64,000 nt of DNA from Spirochaetia bacterium (GCA_029880285.1 JAOUOS010000008.1:1-64000); one strand, 5' to 3'. Shown: positions 17,833 through 27,417, counted from the stretch's first letter. Numbers and translations are program-made. The notes: generated from the sequence alone by a model not told the origin.

Positions 17833-19332
17833 TTATATAGCATTATCGTTTTCATAACCTATAATCTCTTTTATAACCAAAGCAAGGTTTAGGCTTAATG
17901 ATGCGTCTTCAGTTTTCGAATTTTGAATATCGGTATTCCATTTTACCATTATATAATTTTCAGAAATATCATAAAATATGTTAACGCTTTCATAATTTGG
18001 TTTGTATAAAAAATGAATGCTTGAAATTTCTGATCCATATGAAATTATTTTATCAACCGCTTTTTCAAAAGATTCATTATGCGTAGCAATAATATAAAAT
18101 TTTAAATCTTTTTGTTCATAAGGATGTATATTGTGATACTTTATGCGAGTTAAAAGTCTTGAAAACATATTTGTTTTTTTATCGCCTAAAAATAAATTAG
18201 ATAAAAAATTTGAAACATATATAGAATCTACAGGTGTTATATGCGCCAAGTATCCAAATTTTTCAGGAAAACTCACCACAATTGAAGTACAAGTAGAAAC
18301 GCCCAGCGTATACAATACATCCCCCGGCTTTGCTTTGATATATTCATTTAAATCTACTTTTTTTAGTTTAGCGGTTAAATTTATATTTTTATCTGTTCTA
18401 TAGTCTTTCTTCGACATATATTCTGATATTTTAGCTATAAAATAACTTTTGTGCTTTAAATAAAAATCAGATAAAATTTCATCTTCATCAATTTCAGCCA
18501 CAATGGCCCAAACGGCGCCATAAATTTCAAACTTTTCATAAGAGCTAAAAACATTTATACCCCTGTAATCGGTTATTATTTTTTCGCCGCTGCCAAAGTT
18601 AAAAGCGTCTTTAACTGCCGTCGTTTCTATTTTCATTTTTAATATGGTGCTTTCTTCAAAAAAACGGGAATCAGTAAGCATTTCTTCATTACTGTTAACC
18701 AAATAGACTTCTCCTGTTCGGCCCAGGTCTTCATAGTTTTGCGCTATTTTATTTATTTGATTGATAGCTGCCTGAAGCACAAACCATCCTATAAATTGTC
18801 CGTCTTTTTTGACCGGTACAATAAAAAACGCGGCGGGCTCTTCTGAAGGATCATAGTATTCATAGTCGGTAAAAAATAATTCTTCTTTTTTTAACAAAGC
18901 GTTTGCCCATTTAGTATTTGTTAATTCAAAGATATTTTTATGATAATCAGATTCTCTTTTTATCGTATGAAAAACGAATCCTTCTTGATCTATAAATAAA
19001 ATGTCATAAAACAAATTATAATTTTTTACAAAGTTTCTATCTATTTCAATTAGGTCTCTTTCTTTTTGCGCCACTTTGTTATTATATTGACTCTCAAAAA
19101 AATTTTTCATAATAATATCATTTTTTATAGACTTAGCTTTTTCCTGCGCCAAAGAAAAATAGTCTAAAATTCTTTTTTTTCTTTCTTCTCTAATATCTTT
19201 TAATCTTGAAAATGTTTCTTGTTTTAAAGCTTTACCCAAAGGTATAGGTTTATAACTTAAAAAAAAGATTAAAGCGAACAAAAAGATTGAAATAAGACCA
19301 AGTATTGATTTTTTATTTTTTAGTATTTTCAT
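17833..19332 (-). CDS. Cache-type sensor fused to a CheD-like domain, single membrane anchor
   Basis: The protein has 499 residues. One hydrophobic helix (about 8-27) follows a Lys-rich start. Residues 35-285 look like a double Cache ligand-binding domain, including the ILFIDQEGFVF core and the late segment GAVWAIVAEIDEDEIL. No second membrane helix follows. Residues 325-425 then resemble CheD, the chemoreceptor glutamine deamidase: VLYTLGVSTCTSIVVSF with T342 and C348, and LAHITPVD with H364. The spacings T-6-C and C-16-H agree closely with the CheD triad. With one N-terminal anchor, the CheD-like domain should lie on the same, outer face as the Cache domain, which is unusual. The gene is 61 bases downstream of an RsbU-like phosphatase gene. 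CheD assignment is by motif only. Confidence 0.7.
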   Translation of the reverse strand: MKILKNKKSILGLISIFLFALIFFLSYKPIPLGKALKQETFSRLKDIREERKKRILDYFSLAQEKAKSIKNDIIMKNFFESQYNNKVAQKERDLIEIDRNFVKNYNLFYDILFIDQEGFVFHTIKRESDYHKNIFELTNTKWANALLKKEELFFTDYEYYDPSEEPAAFFIVPVKKDGQFIGWFVLQAAINQINKIAQNYEDLGRTGEVYLVNSNEEMLTDSRFFEESTILKMKIETTAVKDAFNFGSGEKIITDYRGINVFSSYEKFEIYGAVWAIVAEIDEDEILSDFYLKHKSYFIAKISEYMSKKDYRTDKNINLTAKLKKVDLNEYIKAKPGDVLYTLGVSTCTSIVVSFPEKFGYLAHITPVDSIYVSNFLSNLFLGDKKTNMFSRLLTRIKYHNIHPYEQKDLKFYIIATHNESFEKAVDKIISYGSEISSIHFLYKPNYESVNIFYDISENYIMVKWNTDIQNSKTEDASLSLNLALVIKEIIGYENDNAI

Positions 19333-19393
19333 TTATTTATAATATTATATTTTTCTCTTGAGAAATGCTAAAAAAAATTTAAACTAAAATTAA

Positions 19394-20731
19394 TTATAAT
19401 TTTTTACAGGCAAGTAAAGTTATATCGTCAATTTGCCTGTTTTGATAATTTTGAACATCAGAAATTATATTTTCTACCAGCTCTTTCACAGGTTTTTTAC
19501 TGTTTTGTTCAAACATATTTATTAGACGATTTTGATCATACATTATTTCTTTTCGATTTTGGGCCTCAGTAAGACCATCTGTAAAAAGCAATATTATATC
19601 ATCTTTTTCAATTTCTACTTTTTCATTTGTCAAATATTCTTTCATATTATCAATAATACCTATCCAGGTACCCTTGCTTGAGACAGATTCCACTTTTCCG
19701 GTTTTTGATCTAAAAATTAATATATCCTGATGTTTTCCTGAATGAAAAAAACAATTACTTTCTAACTTTAAAATAGAAAGCGTCATGTACCGCTGTACAT
19801 TTAATCGACGAATGTTTTCTTTTATAACATAGTTCACTTTATTTAAAACTTCTGATGGTTTTGAATTTTTGTTTTGATTAATTAAACTATAGATACTGGT
19901 ATGCGTCATCATCATAATCAAACCCGATTCTACACCATGACCAGAAACATCACCTATTGCAAGCCATGTTTCATTATTAGGTGTTTCAATAATATCATAA
20001 TAGTCGCCGCCTACCTCTTCGGCTGGTATCATTTTCGCATAAACTTCGTACCCTGTTATTGAAGTATTATCAGGCAAAAGAGCTGTTTGTATTTTTTTCG
20101 CAATTTCCATCTCGCCCCACAGAGCGTCTCTGGCTTCTTTTAACTCGCGTCTTAATTGAAATTCTTGTCTAATTAAATTATGTCTAACATAATTGATACT
20201 AACCGCGATAATAACTGTAGCCGTCATAAAAAAAAGATTGTTAGCCAAAATTCTTTTATCAAACTCCTGCCCTGAAATAATATTTAATATTAAATAAATA
20301 AAAATTGTAATACTGCCATTCGCGGCTGAATGTTTTGTGTGCCACGGAATTAAAAGATTTACGCCTATTATTACAAGATTTAATCCCTGATAATAACTAG
20401 AATTAAAACCGCCTAAACTTACTGTCATTTCGGCAATAATAAAACTGGTAAAACCTGATGCAAAATAACCGTGTAAGAATGAATAACGACTGGGTTTTGT
20501 ATATCGAATAACAAAAAACTGCGCGACTAAAATCAGAGTATTTAAAAAACGATATATGCCAAATTCCTGTAATAGTTCTTTTGGCATTGTAAAATAATCT
20601 AAAAAACCGAAAATAGGTATTAAAGTAAACCCTAAGGCTGTTAAGGTTTTTGACCAGGAATGAATAATACTGTTTATATATACTTTGAATCGATCAGCAG
20701 CAAAATAAACATCATTCTTAAGATAATTCAT
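19394..20731 (-). CDS. RsbU/SpoIIE-type serine phosphatase with membrane sensor domain
   Basis: The protein has 445 residues. The N-terminal 190 residues hold about six membrane helices. A short coiled coil follows (about 195-220, RRELKEARDALWGEMEIAKKI). Then comes a complete PP2C/SpoIIE domain: AEEVGGDYYDI, AIGDVSGHGVESGL, LLFTDGLTEA and the final DDITLL. All Asp metal ligands are present, so it should be active. Such enzymes dephosphorylate STAS-domain anti-sigma antagonists. The substrate is plausibly one or both STAS-like proteins encoded just upstream in the same cluster (22236-22592 and 23096-23473). The gap to the methyltransferase gene is about 100 bases, so it may have its own promoter. 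Confidence 0.9.
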   Translation of the reverse strand: MNYLKNDVYFAADRFKVYINSIIHSWSKTLTALGFTLIPIFGFLDYFTMPKELLQEFGIYRFLNTLILVAQFFVIRYTKPSRYSFLHGYFASGFTSFIIAEMTVSLGGFNSSYYQGLNLVIIGVNLLIPWHTKHSAANGSITIFIYLILNIISGQEFDKRILANNLFFMTATVIIAVSINYVRHNLIRQEFQLRRELKEARDALWGEMEIAKKIQTALLPDNTSITGYEVYAKMIPAEEVGGDYYDIIETPNNETWLAIGDVSGHGVESGLIMMMTHTSIYSLINQNKNSKPSEVLNKVNYVIKENIRRLNVQRYMTLSILKLESNCFFHSGKHQDILIFRSKTGKVESVSSKGTWIGIIDNMKEYLTNEKVEIEKDDIILLFTDGLTEAQNRKEIMYDQNRLINMFEQNSKKPVKELVENIISDVQNYQNRQIDDITLLACKKL

Positions 20732-20832
20732 TATATTTTAGTTAATAAACTTTACAAAAAAAACTTATACTGAAATTTTTTATATCAGTATATTGATTAT
20801 TTTTTTTTGAAACAGACGGTCAATTTTAAAAC

Positions 20833-22224
20833 CTAAACCGGTTTTTCAATAACCAAAAACATCTGACATTTAGTATCTTCAAAAACAACAGCCTTAAAAT
20901 TAGCCTCAATATTATCTGCCAGCTTTTTTAGCTCTTCTTCAGAGCGGTAATACAATACCCAATCTCCCCAATAATCCATATAGATTTTTGTAGAATTTTT
21001 TTCATGATAATTGCCTATAATCATCCACCCGCCCGGTTTTAACAATGAATATAGCTTTTCAAGAATAGCCTGAGCAACTCTTGTTGACAAATAATCAAAA
21101 AGTCCCATTGAATATATAAAATGGAATGTTCCTATTTTTTTTTGAAGATCTTTTTCTCGAAGCATTGTTCTAACGGAATCTGTTATCAATTTATAATGAA
21201 TCTTTGAATTAAAGCGGTTTTCAATTTCTTTTATGCTGTTTTCTGCCTCATTTAAAGCCTCTTGATCCTGATCTAACAAAGTAAAATGATAGTCTTCGCA
21301 GTGAAGCGGCGATATAAGTATATTTTCAAGTTCTTTTGTAGGTCCGCAGGCGACAGATAATATATTAAATTTATCTTTTAGTTGTTCAAAATTTTTTCTT
21401 GCTCTTGCGATAATAACAGGTATCATTGTTTTTCTGTTTCTAACCGCTTTTGCCGATTTCGTTTCAATGGGATGTTTATGCATTAATTTAGAAAATATAC
21501 TTTCGCCTTCATATGAATTTTCATAAATCATAGACATCATTTCTGAGTCTCCGGCATAACCCCGCGGTTTAACATTTGTTCTAGTTAAAAAAGAAGAAGA
21601 AATAATAATATCCCATACTTGACGGCGAAAATAATAAGCGTGAGTTTCATGCTCTTCTAGAGTAAATTCTGAGGTAATGCTTTTTAATTCTTCTAATTTT
21701 TCATCAAAAAAATTAAAAAATTTTCTACCCTCTTTTTCAATAATTATATTTTGAGTTTCTTTGTAAATTGCAGGGGGTTCTTTTTCATAAATTTTATCAA
21801 GCTCGTCAAAATACTTTCGGTATACTCTTAAATCATATGTTAAATTAGACGTATATTTTCGAAAAGAATCTTTTATTTTGTTTTTTAATCCTAAAATTAA
21901 CGGCATACTTTGAAAATAAGTTTCTAAATTAGAAGTTTTTTTCATAGAAAAAATACTATAAAAATCATAAACATCTTCAAGAAAAAAAAGTCTGCCAGAA
22001 AAGTTTGGCGCGATATGCTCTAAAATGATTTTGCATCGACCAAATTTGAATTCTTTGTTTTCTAAAGTAAAACTAAAAGCTTCAAATTCAGTATTATCTT
22101 TTACCGTTTGATTAGTCAATAAAACAACCAACAGTGAATTTTTTGATCCATAGGTTATTTTAACAGGAATTTTTTGTTTGTTTTGATATAAAATACCATC
22201 AAATACAATATTTATTTCTTTCAT
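20833..22224 (-). CDS. SAM-dependent methyltransferase with PilZ-like N terminus, partner-switch cassette member
   Basis: The protein has 463 residues. The C-terminal half is a class I methyltransferase: NILSVACGPTKELE is the SAM-binding loop, a TLLDQDQEAL acidic strand follows, and then FHFIYSMGLFDYL and LLKPGGWMIIGN. Before it lies the block RGYAGDSEMMSMIYE. I know that block from methyltransferases annotated as 'extracellular factor 3-hydroxypalmitate methyl ester biosynthesis' (PhcB-like), so a fatty-acyl or other small-molecule substrate is possible but unproven. Residues 1-110 are beta-rich, possibly PilZ-like. The gene starts 11 bases after the second STAS-like gene, so it clearly belongs to this operon. 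Confidence 0.75.
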   Translation of the reverse strand: MKEINIVFDGILYQNKQKIPVKITYGSKNSLLVVLLTNQTVKDNTEFEAFSFTLENKEFKFGRCKIILEHIAPNFSGRLFFLEDVYDFYSIFSMKKTSNLETYFQSMPLILGLKNKIKDSFRKYTSNLTYDLRVYRKYFDELDKIYEKEPPAIYKETQNIIIEKEGRKFFNFFDEKLEELKSITSEFTLEEHETHAYYFRRQVWDIIISSSFLTRTNVKPRGYAGDSEMMSMIYENSYEGESIFSKLMHKHPIETKSAKAVRNRKTMIPVIIARARKNFEQLKDKFNILSVACGPTKELENILISPLHCEDYHFTLLDQDQEALNEAENSIKEIENRFNSKIHYKLITDSVRTMLREKDLQKKIGTFHFIYSMGLFDYLSTRVAQAILEKLYSLLKPGGWMIIGNYHEKNSTKIYMDYWGDWVLYYRSEEELKKLADNIEANFKAVVFEDTKCQMFLVIEKPV

Positions 22225-22235
22225 AATATCTTTAA

Positions 22236-22592
22236 TTAAATTGATAAAATATTAATTCGGTTATCGTTTGTTTTGAAAATTTCAAGAGCCGAAAAACTTA
22301 ATTCCTGCCATTTTAAATCTTTAGAATACAGCAAGGATAATTTTTCTTTTCCATTTTTTATTTGTTCAAGAATTCTTATTATAGGAGTAATTGTCGATGA
22401 GTTCATATATTCAAAGTGTCTGAAATCCATAATAAGAGCTTTTTGTTTTCTTAATAGTTCGGTAAAAACGGGGTTTAAAAATTCTCCTGGATTCATTTCG
22501 GTACTTTTGCCTCGCCAGATTATTTTAATTTCATCTTTCAATTCTTCAATTTCTAAAATTAATTCTTTATTTATTTTTTTCTCATTTATCAT
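22236..22592 (-). CDS. STAS-like anti-sigma-factor-antagonist family protein (second copy)
   Basis: This 118-residue cytosolic protein is a paralogue of the product of 23096-23473. Shared landmarks are NPxEFLxP, the LIMDFRHF strand, MNSS (residues 63-66) followed by TITPIIRIL, and a C-terminal WQELSFSALEIFKT. MNSS stands where SpoIIAA-type proteins have the phosphorylated Ser of MDSSG. Thus Ser65 or Ser66 could be phosphorylated by the neighbouring kinase-like protein and released by the SpoIIE phosphatase. The family is diverged enough that this is a fold-level inference. It begins 3 bases after the HATPase-like gene. Confidence 0.65.
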   Translation of the reverse strand: MINEKKINKELILEIEELKDEIKIIWRGKSTEMNPGEFLNPVFTELLRKQKALIMDFRHFEYMNSSTITPIIRILEQIKNGKEKLSLLYSKDLKWQELSFSALEIFKTNDNRINILSI

Positions 22593-22595
22593 AAA

Positions 22596-23090
22596 TTATT
22601 CCTTTTTTAATTTAAAAACAGCAGACATTGCTAAAATATCATTTTCGTTTACATAAAAATCAAGAATAGATTGACCTTCATAGGCTATTCTCACAAGACC
22701 CAATCCGCTTTCACCTTTTTCAAGCTCTTTGGTTGAGATATGTTTAAGCTTTTCAATATAAGCTTCAAAAGGGTTTTGATATCCCCGTATCCATTGAATT
22801 GTTTCATCTAATCTTTTAAGATCAGAATCTTCAATATCTTTTATTTTATTCTTTACTTCTGTAATAATTTCATTTTTTTCAATATCAATGGTAATAGAAA
22901 TAATATCTTTTTTTATGCTATCTGCGCCATATTTTACTGCGTTTTCACACAATTCACTTGCTGTCATAACAATAGCGTGAATTTTATTTATGTCAAACTT
23001 ATTTTCCGTAAGAAATTTATGTACCTGATCTCTAACAACATCTATCTCTTCCCAAACAGGTTTTATGTTCAGCTTCAATGAACTGGGCAT
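22596..23090 (-). CDS. RsbW-like HATPase-fold protein, degenerate
   Basis: The protein has 164 residues. An N-box SELCENAVKYG at 45-55 carries the Glu and Asn expected of GHKL ATPases, and GESGLGLVRIAYEG (125-138) is the G2-type glycine loop. The DxGxG (G1) motif that normally lies between them is not visible: that region reads as Lys/Asp-rich linker. The protein may therefore bind ATP weakly or work purely as a binding partner. It sits between two STAS-like genes with gaps of 3 and 5 bases, the layout of a partner-switching module in which an anti-sigma-type kinase binds antagonist proteins. No sigma factor gene is adjacent, so the final target is unknown. Confidence 0.7.
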   Translation of the reverse strand: MPSSLKLNIKPVWEEIDVVRDQVHKFLTENKFDINKIHAIVMTASELCENAVKYGADSIKKDIISITIDIEKNEIITEVKNKIKDIEDSDLKRLDETIQWIRGYQNPFEAYIEKLKHISTKELEKGESGLGLVRIAYEGQSILDFYVNENDILAMSAVFKLKKE

Positions 23091-23095
23091 TAATT

Positions 23096-23473
23096 TTATA
23101 AACCCCTTATTTGTACTTTTTTATCGGGAGTTTCAAAAAGTTTTAGCTCTCCCAAAAGAACTTCTTGCCATTGTATATTTTTATTGTATAATACCTGAAT
23201 TGTACCTTTGCCGTCTCTGGCGCTCTTTAATATCTTTATAATAGGAATTATAGCAGAAGAATTCATAAAAGAAAATTTTTGAAAATCTAAAATAATTTTC
23301 TTCATAGGTTTTTGTAAACTTAAATTTAATTGATCAGTTAATATAGGATCTAAAAATTCCGCCGGATTTTTTAATGTACATTCTCCCAGCCATCTAATTC
23401 TTATTAAATAAGAGGCTGTTTCTATTTCGATTTTTAATTTATCTTTTTCATATAATTTTTTTTCATTTTCCAT
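23096..23473 (-). CDS. STAS-like anti-sigma-factor-antagonist family protein (first copy)
   Basis: This 125-residue protein opens the partner-switch operon. It shares with the 22236-22592 protein the pattern NPAEFLDPILT, IILDFQKF, MNSSAIIPIIKIL (Asn71, Ser72, Ser73) and WQEVLLGELKLFET. The MNSS site is placed like the phosphorylatable MDSS of SpoIIAA. Having two paralogues flank a HATPase-like gene suggests either two inputs to a single kinase or an antagonist/decoy pair. It has no membrane segment. The gene has a short upstream gap of about 90 bases after the malic enzyme gene, so a promoter may lie there. Confidence 0.65.
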   Translation of the reverse strand: MENEKKLYEKDKLKIEIETASYLIRIRWLGECTLKNPAEFLDPILTDQLNLSLQKPMKKIILDFQKFSFMNSSAIIPIIKILKSARDGKGTIQVLYNKNIQWQEVLLGELKLFETPDKKVQIRGL

Positions 23474-23564
23474 TTTTCTTCCTTTTTATTATTTATAATA
23501 CGAAATAATACTTTTTTTTTCAACATTATATTTTACTTTAATAAGTAAAGCGATAAATTAAACT

Positions 23565-25835
23565 CTAAACATAATTCTGCGCTTTTACTACGGTTACAGC
23601 CGCCAAATCGGTTATTTCATTTGCTTCGGCATTTCTTTGCATAATGTTAAAAGCCTTATCGGTATCGGTAAGAATTGGTCCTATAACCGTGGCGCCGCCC
23701 AATCTTTGAAGAAGCTTATAGGCTATGTTCGCAGAATTTAATTCAGGAAAGATAAGAAGATTAGCTTTTTCTTTTAACAATGAAAAAGGAAAATTTCTTT
23801 GAAGTATTTCTTCTACAACCGCCGTATCTGCCTGCATTTCTCCATCAACAATTAAATCGGGCTGCTCTTTATTCAGCCTTTTAACCACTCTTTTAATTTT
23901 TAAAGTTTGTGGATGATCGGTACTGCCAAAGTTTGAAAAAGAAAGCATGGCAATTTTAGGCGTATAGCCAAATTCTTTTACCAAACGGCTTGAGTTTACC
24001 GCGATTTCATATAATTGATTTTCATTGGGCTCTATTGTTAAAGAGGTATCAGAAAAAAAGAAAACATCATTTTGAATTATAACAATATAAACACCCGCTA
24101 CAAGAGCATGTCCCTTCATGTTACATATCTTTAGCCCCGGACTTACAGCGTCAGAGTAAGGTTGATCAATGCCCGAAATATAGGCGTCCGCGTCTTCATT
24201 TAAAACCATTAAAGGCGCGAAAATATTTTGCTCAAGTACTCTTTGCTTGGCTCTTGCCCATGTAAGGCCCTTTCTTTGGCGCATTTCATAATATTTTTTC
24301 GCGTAACTTTCAAATTTTTCAAATTCAGGCGGATGTATTATTCTAAAATTTTCAATTACTTTTTCAGGAATTCCAATTTGAGTAATCTTTTCTTTAATAA
24401 CAGAAGCCTTGCCAAGAAGTATCGGCTTTAAAAAACCTTTCAGAAAAGATTCATAGGCGCCGCGTATTACTCTTTCATTTTCGCCGTCAGTAAAAACAAC
24501 TCTTTTAGGGTTTGATTTCGCTCTTTGGTATATTTTATCCATAAAAACAAAATTTTTATTGGTAATATACATTAACGATTTTCTATACTCTTCAAGTTCT
24601 TCTTCACTTTTAAGGGGATTTTTTGCGACACCCGATTTTGAAGCCGCCCATGCCACCGCCGGAGCCTCCCACAATAGAACCCGCGGATCAAAAGGTTTTG
24701 GTATAATATATTCCGGGCCAAAAGAAAATCTTTCGTCGCTATAGGCATGAAAAACTTCTTCAGGCACAGGCTCTTTAGCAAGATTAGCCAAAGCATGAGC
24801 AGCCGCTACTTTCATTTCGTTATTTATTTTTCTCGCTCTAACGTCAAGGGCGCCTCTAAAAATAAAAGGAAAACCTAAAACATTGTTCACCTGATTGGGA
24901 AAATCAGAACGGCCGGTTGCCATAATTAAATCGCTTCTTACGGCTTTTGCAACGTCATAGGGAATTTCAGGATCAGGATTTGCCATCGCAAAAATAATAG
25001 GTTTTTCATTCATCGATTTTACCATATCTTCTGAAAGTAAATCTTTAGCCGCTACACCCATAAATACATCAGCACTTTTCATGGCGTCAGCTATTGTTCT
25101 GGCATTAGTGTTACAGGCGAATCTTTCTTTATATTCATTCATTCTATCGGTTCTGCCTTTATAAACAACGCCTACAGAATCAACCAGCATGATATTTTCT
25201 CTTTGAACGCCAATATTTAATATTAAATTGGCGCAGGCAATACCGGCTGCCCCCGCTCCGGCTATTACAACTTTTATATCAGATGCTGATTTTTTTTGAA
25301 GTTCAAGAGCATTCATTAAGCCAGCTGTCGCTATAATTGCCGTACCATGCTGGTCATCATGAAAAACGGGAATATCAAGAATTTCTTCTAATTTTTCTTC
25401 AATATAAAAACAGTCCGGCGCCTTAATATCTTCGAGGTTAATACCTCCGAAAGTAGGCTGCATCATGCTAACGCATTTAATAATATCATCGGGAACTTTT
25501 GAATTTAACTCTATATCAAATACATCAACATCGGCAAAGCGCTTAAATAAAACAGCCTTGCCTTCCATAACCGGTTTGCCGGCAGAAGGGCCAATTGCTC
25601 CTAGTCCCAAAACTGCTGTACCATTTGAAACTACAGCCACAAGATTACCTTTAGCCGTATATTCATAAACGTCATCTTCGTTTGCGGCAATTTTATTGCA
25701 AACAACAGCCACACCGGGCGTATAAGCCAATGAGAGATCATACTGAGTATTGCAGGGTTTTGTTGGATGTACCGACAGCTTACCTTTTTTCTTGCGCGAA
25801 TGATATTCTAAAACGGATTTTTCTGTTATTTGCAT
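23565..25835 (-). CDS. maeB: NADP-dependent malic enzyme with phosphotransacetylase-like C-terminal domain
   Basis: At 756 residues, this is the long 'MaeB' form. Residues 1-430 are the malic enzyme: the active-site Tyr/Lys region ([13 protein letters not shown] and the [17 protein letters not shown] segment), the HDDQHGTAI metal-site motif and the dinucleotide fold [12 protein letters not shown]. Residues from about 435 to 756 match phosphate acetyltransferase but usually regulate rather than catalyse in this family. The reaction is oxidative decarboxylation of malate to pyruvate with NADP+ reduction. The ATG has an AGAGG site. No other carbon-metabolism gene is adjacent. Confidence 0.95.
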   Translation of the reverse strand: MQITEKSVLEYHSRKKKGKLSVHPTKPCNTQYDLSLAYTPGVAVVCNKIAANEDDVYEYTAKGNLVAVVSNGTAVLGLGAIGPSAGKPVMEGKAVLFKRFADVDVFDIELNSKVPDDIIKCVSMMQPTFGGINLEDIKAPDCFYIEEKLEEILDIPVFHDDQHGTAIIATAGLMNALELQKKSASDIKVVIAGAGAAGIACANLILNIGVQRENIMLVDSVGVVYKGRTDRMNEYKERFACNTNARTIADAMKSADVFMGVAAKDLLSEDMVKSMNEKPIIFAMANPDPEIPYDVAKAVRSDLIMATGRSDFPNQVNNVLGFPFIFRGALDVRARKINNEMKVAAAHALANLAKEPVPEEVFHAYSDERFSFGPEYIIPKPFDPRVLLWEAPAVAWAASKSGVAKNPLKSEEELEEYRKSLMYITNKNFVFMDKIYQRAKSNPKRVVFTDGENERVIRGAYESFLKGFLKPILLGKASVIKEKITQIGIPEKVIENFRIIHPPEFEKFESYAKKYYEMRQRKGLTWARAKQRVLEQNIFAPLMVLNEDADAYISGIDQPYSDAVSPGLKICNMKGHALVAGVYIVIIQNDVFFFSDTSLTIEPNENQLYEIAVNSSRLVKEFGYTPKIAMLSFSNFGSTDHPQTLKIKRVVKRLNKEQPDLIVDGEMQADTAVVEEILQRNFPFSLLKEKANLLIFPELNSANIAYKLLQRLGGATVIGPILTDTDKAFNIMQRNAEANEITDLAAVTVVKAQNYV

Positions 25836-25970
25836 AGGAACCTCTTTGTCTTTTATTTTGTAGTTACTTTCAATTTTGCCGCATAGCTTTGTAAAGAATG
25901 TTTTTATAGTGTAAAATTTTTAAAAGCACATTTAGTTAATAATACAATTTTTTGCGATTAAATACAAAAA

Positions 25971-26549
25971 TTATGTAAATCCCCAATATTGATTAACTGA
26001 AAATAATTTAAAACTGCGGAAATCCATAGCTAGAATATTATTTTTCATACTTCTAAAATCATTAATTTCAAAAATTATCTTAATCCCATACCAGAAAAAA
26101 TTTTCTTTACTGACTTTTTTCTTTAATAATCTATCTAAAAACATAGCTATGGAAATCCGTATCAATTGAGAAACCGAAATTCTTAATTGAATGGCGGTAT
26201 TTCTTAATAACAACTCATCTTGGCCATAAAGACAAAGTTGATGCCGATGAGTTTTTTCTGAAATATTTTTCTTAATATTTTCATGAATAATCTTTAAATT
26301 ATTTGTCCAGCGGATATTCTTTTTCAATAACAATTGAAAAACGCAGTATCGGACGATCCATGAAAAACTCCTGCTGTGGATTTCCGCAGCTATTATTATA
26401 TTTTCCCAAACATGTACATTCAAATGTACATCCCAAACATTTTTAATTTCTTCTTTTGCCCAATGTGGTTGTTTATTGCACTTCATAATATATAAATACC
26501 CCGAAAATTCAAAATCATTCCCCAAAATATTAATTTTTTTTAGAAACAA
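25971..26549 (-). CDS. Unrecognised protein with a possible short DNA-binding-like helix pair
   Basis: The reading frame gives 192 residues. An internal ATG at 26486 (MKCNKQPHW, 171 residues) is an equally good start, and no ribosome site separates them. It is rich in Ile, Lys, Trp and Arg. Two blocks look conserved-like: FSWIVRYCVFQLL and HRHQLCLYGQDELLLRNTA, followed by QLRISVSQLIRISIAMFL, which could be a strand-helix-helix unit like ribbon-helix-helix proteins. I have a vague recollection of similar proteins in spirochaetes but cannot name a family. It stands alone between the malic enzyme gene and a divergent DUF4382 gene. Confidence 0.5.
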   Translation of the reverse strand: MFLKKINILGNDFEFSGYLYIMKCNKQPHWAKEEIKNVWDVHLNVHVWENIIIAAEIHSRSFSWIVRYCVFQLLLKKNIRWTNNLKIIHENIKKNISEKTHRHQLCLYGQDELLLRNTAIQLRISVSQLIRISIAMFLDRLLKKKVSKENFFWYGIKIIFEINDFRSMKNNILAMDFRSFKLFSVNQYWGFT

Positions 26550-26715
26550 AATAAAAAATGGTGAGATTATCTTGACTACCGTCAGAGAATATTAATATTA
26601 AATTTTCCAATAAACAAAATCTTTTTCTAAAATTATAACATATTTTGGACAATTTTAATTTTTTTACTATATATTTAACCTTAAATATATATATTTTTAA
26701 TAATGAAGGAGATAT

Positions 26716-27252
26716 ATGAAAAAATTAATTTTACTATTTGCGGCCATTTTAATTATTTTTAACTGCTCAAACGAGGGTACGGGAACATTAAAGGTAAAGC
26801 TTACCGATGCGCCAACTGACGAATTTGAAGATGTCACCATAAACATAAAAGAAGTTAATATGATTGGTCAAAAGCAGACTACCGGCAAAGCCATACTTTC
26901 TTTTGCCGACGGCGAGAAAAAAATGAATCTGCTTGATTTACAAAATACATCTACTTTATTAGGTGAAGCTGAAGTTACAGAAGGTAAATACACACAAATT
27001 CGTTTGGTGGTTTATGAAACAGGCAATACAGCAAGACCGGTAGACGGCGAAGATAAACCCTTAACTATTGCCAGCGGCGATGTAACAGGCGCCAAACTGG
27101 TGATTTCGGGCGGTCTTGAAATTACCGCTGATGAAGAAAAAGAAATTACTTTAGACTGGGATTTAAATACCGAAAACTCAACACAAATAAAATTAAACAG
27201 CGACGGCAGTTACCACATGACACCGGTTTTAAAACTACAAAGCGTTAAGTAA
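26716..27252 (+). CDS. DUF4382 lipoprotein
   Basis: The protein has 178 residues. A signal ends in IIFNC with Cys17 as the lipidation site. The mature part begins GTLKVKLTDAPTDEFEDVTINIKEVNMIG, which matches the start of DUF4382 domains (GxLxVxLTDAPxD...VxVxIxxVxV). The later EITLDWDLN segment and a C-terminal PVLKL strand also fit. DUF4382 proteins are exported beta-sandwich proteins of unknown role. The ATG has a GAAGGAG site 6 bases upstream. A perfect 12-bp stem lies before the end of the convergent giant lipoprotein gene. Confidence 0.85.
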   Translation: MKKLILLFAAILIIFNCSNEGTGTLKVKLTDAPTDEFEDVTINIKEVNMIGQKQTTGKAILSFADGEKKMNLLDLQNTSTLLGEAEVTEGKYTQIRLVVYETGNTARPVDGEDKPLTIASGDVTGAKLVISGGLEITADEEKEITLDWDLNTENSTQIKLNSDGSYHMTPVLKLQSVK

Positions 27253-27346
27253 ATAATATAACTGATAAAATCAAGAACAAAAAAAACCAAAAGTTAAACC
27301 ATGGTTTAGAGTAAAGGTTGGTTTTGGTTATTAAAAATTCAATATC

Positions 27347-27374
27347 GATAGAAACTGCCAAAGTGGTTTCTATC
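27347..27374. other. 9-bp hairpin upstream of the shared terminator
   Basis: The arms at 27347-27355 and 27366-27374 pair perfectly over 9 bp around a 10-base loop. It precedes the stronger 12-bp stem by 16 bases, so together they form a tandem terminator region. A few bases earlier lies a 14-base palindrome, TAAACCATGGTTTA. No U-tract follows. Confidence 0.5.
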
Positions 27375-27389
27375 AACTGCAGCAAGTGA

Positions 27390-27417
27390 TTTTGAGGCGT
27401 TTAATAACGCCTCAAAA
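27390..27417. terminator. Bidirectional terminator hairpin
   Basis: The perfect 12-bp stem (27390-27401 with 27406-27417) and TAAT loop begin with TTTT and end with AAAA. It lies between the converging ends of the DUF4382 gene (27252) and the giant lipoprotein gene (27428). Typical of a shared intrinsic terminator. Confidence 0.8.
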
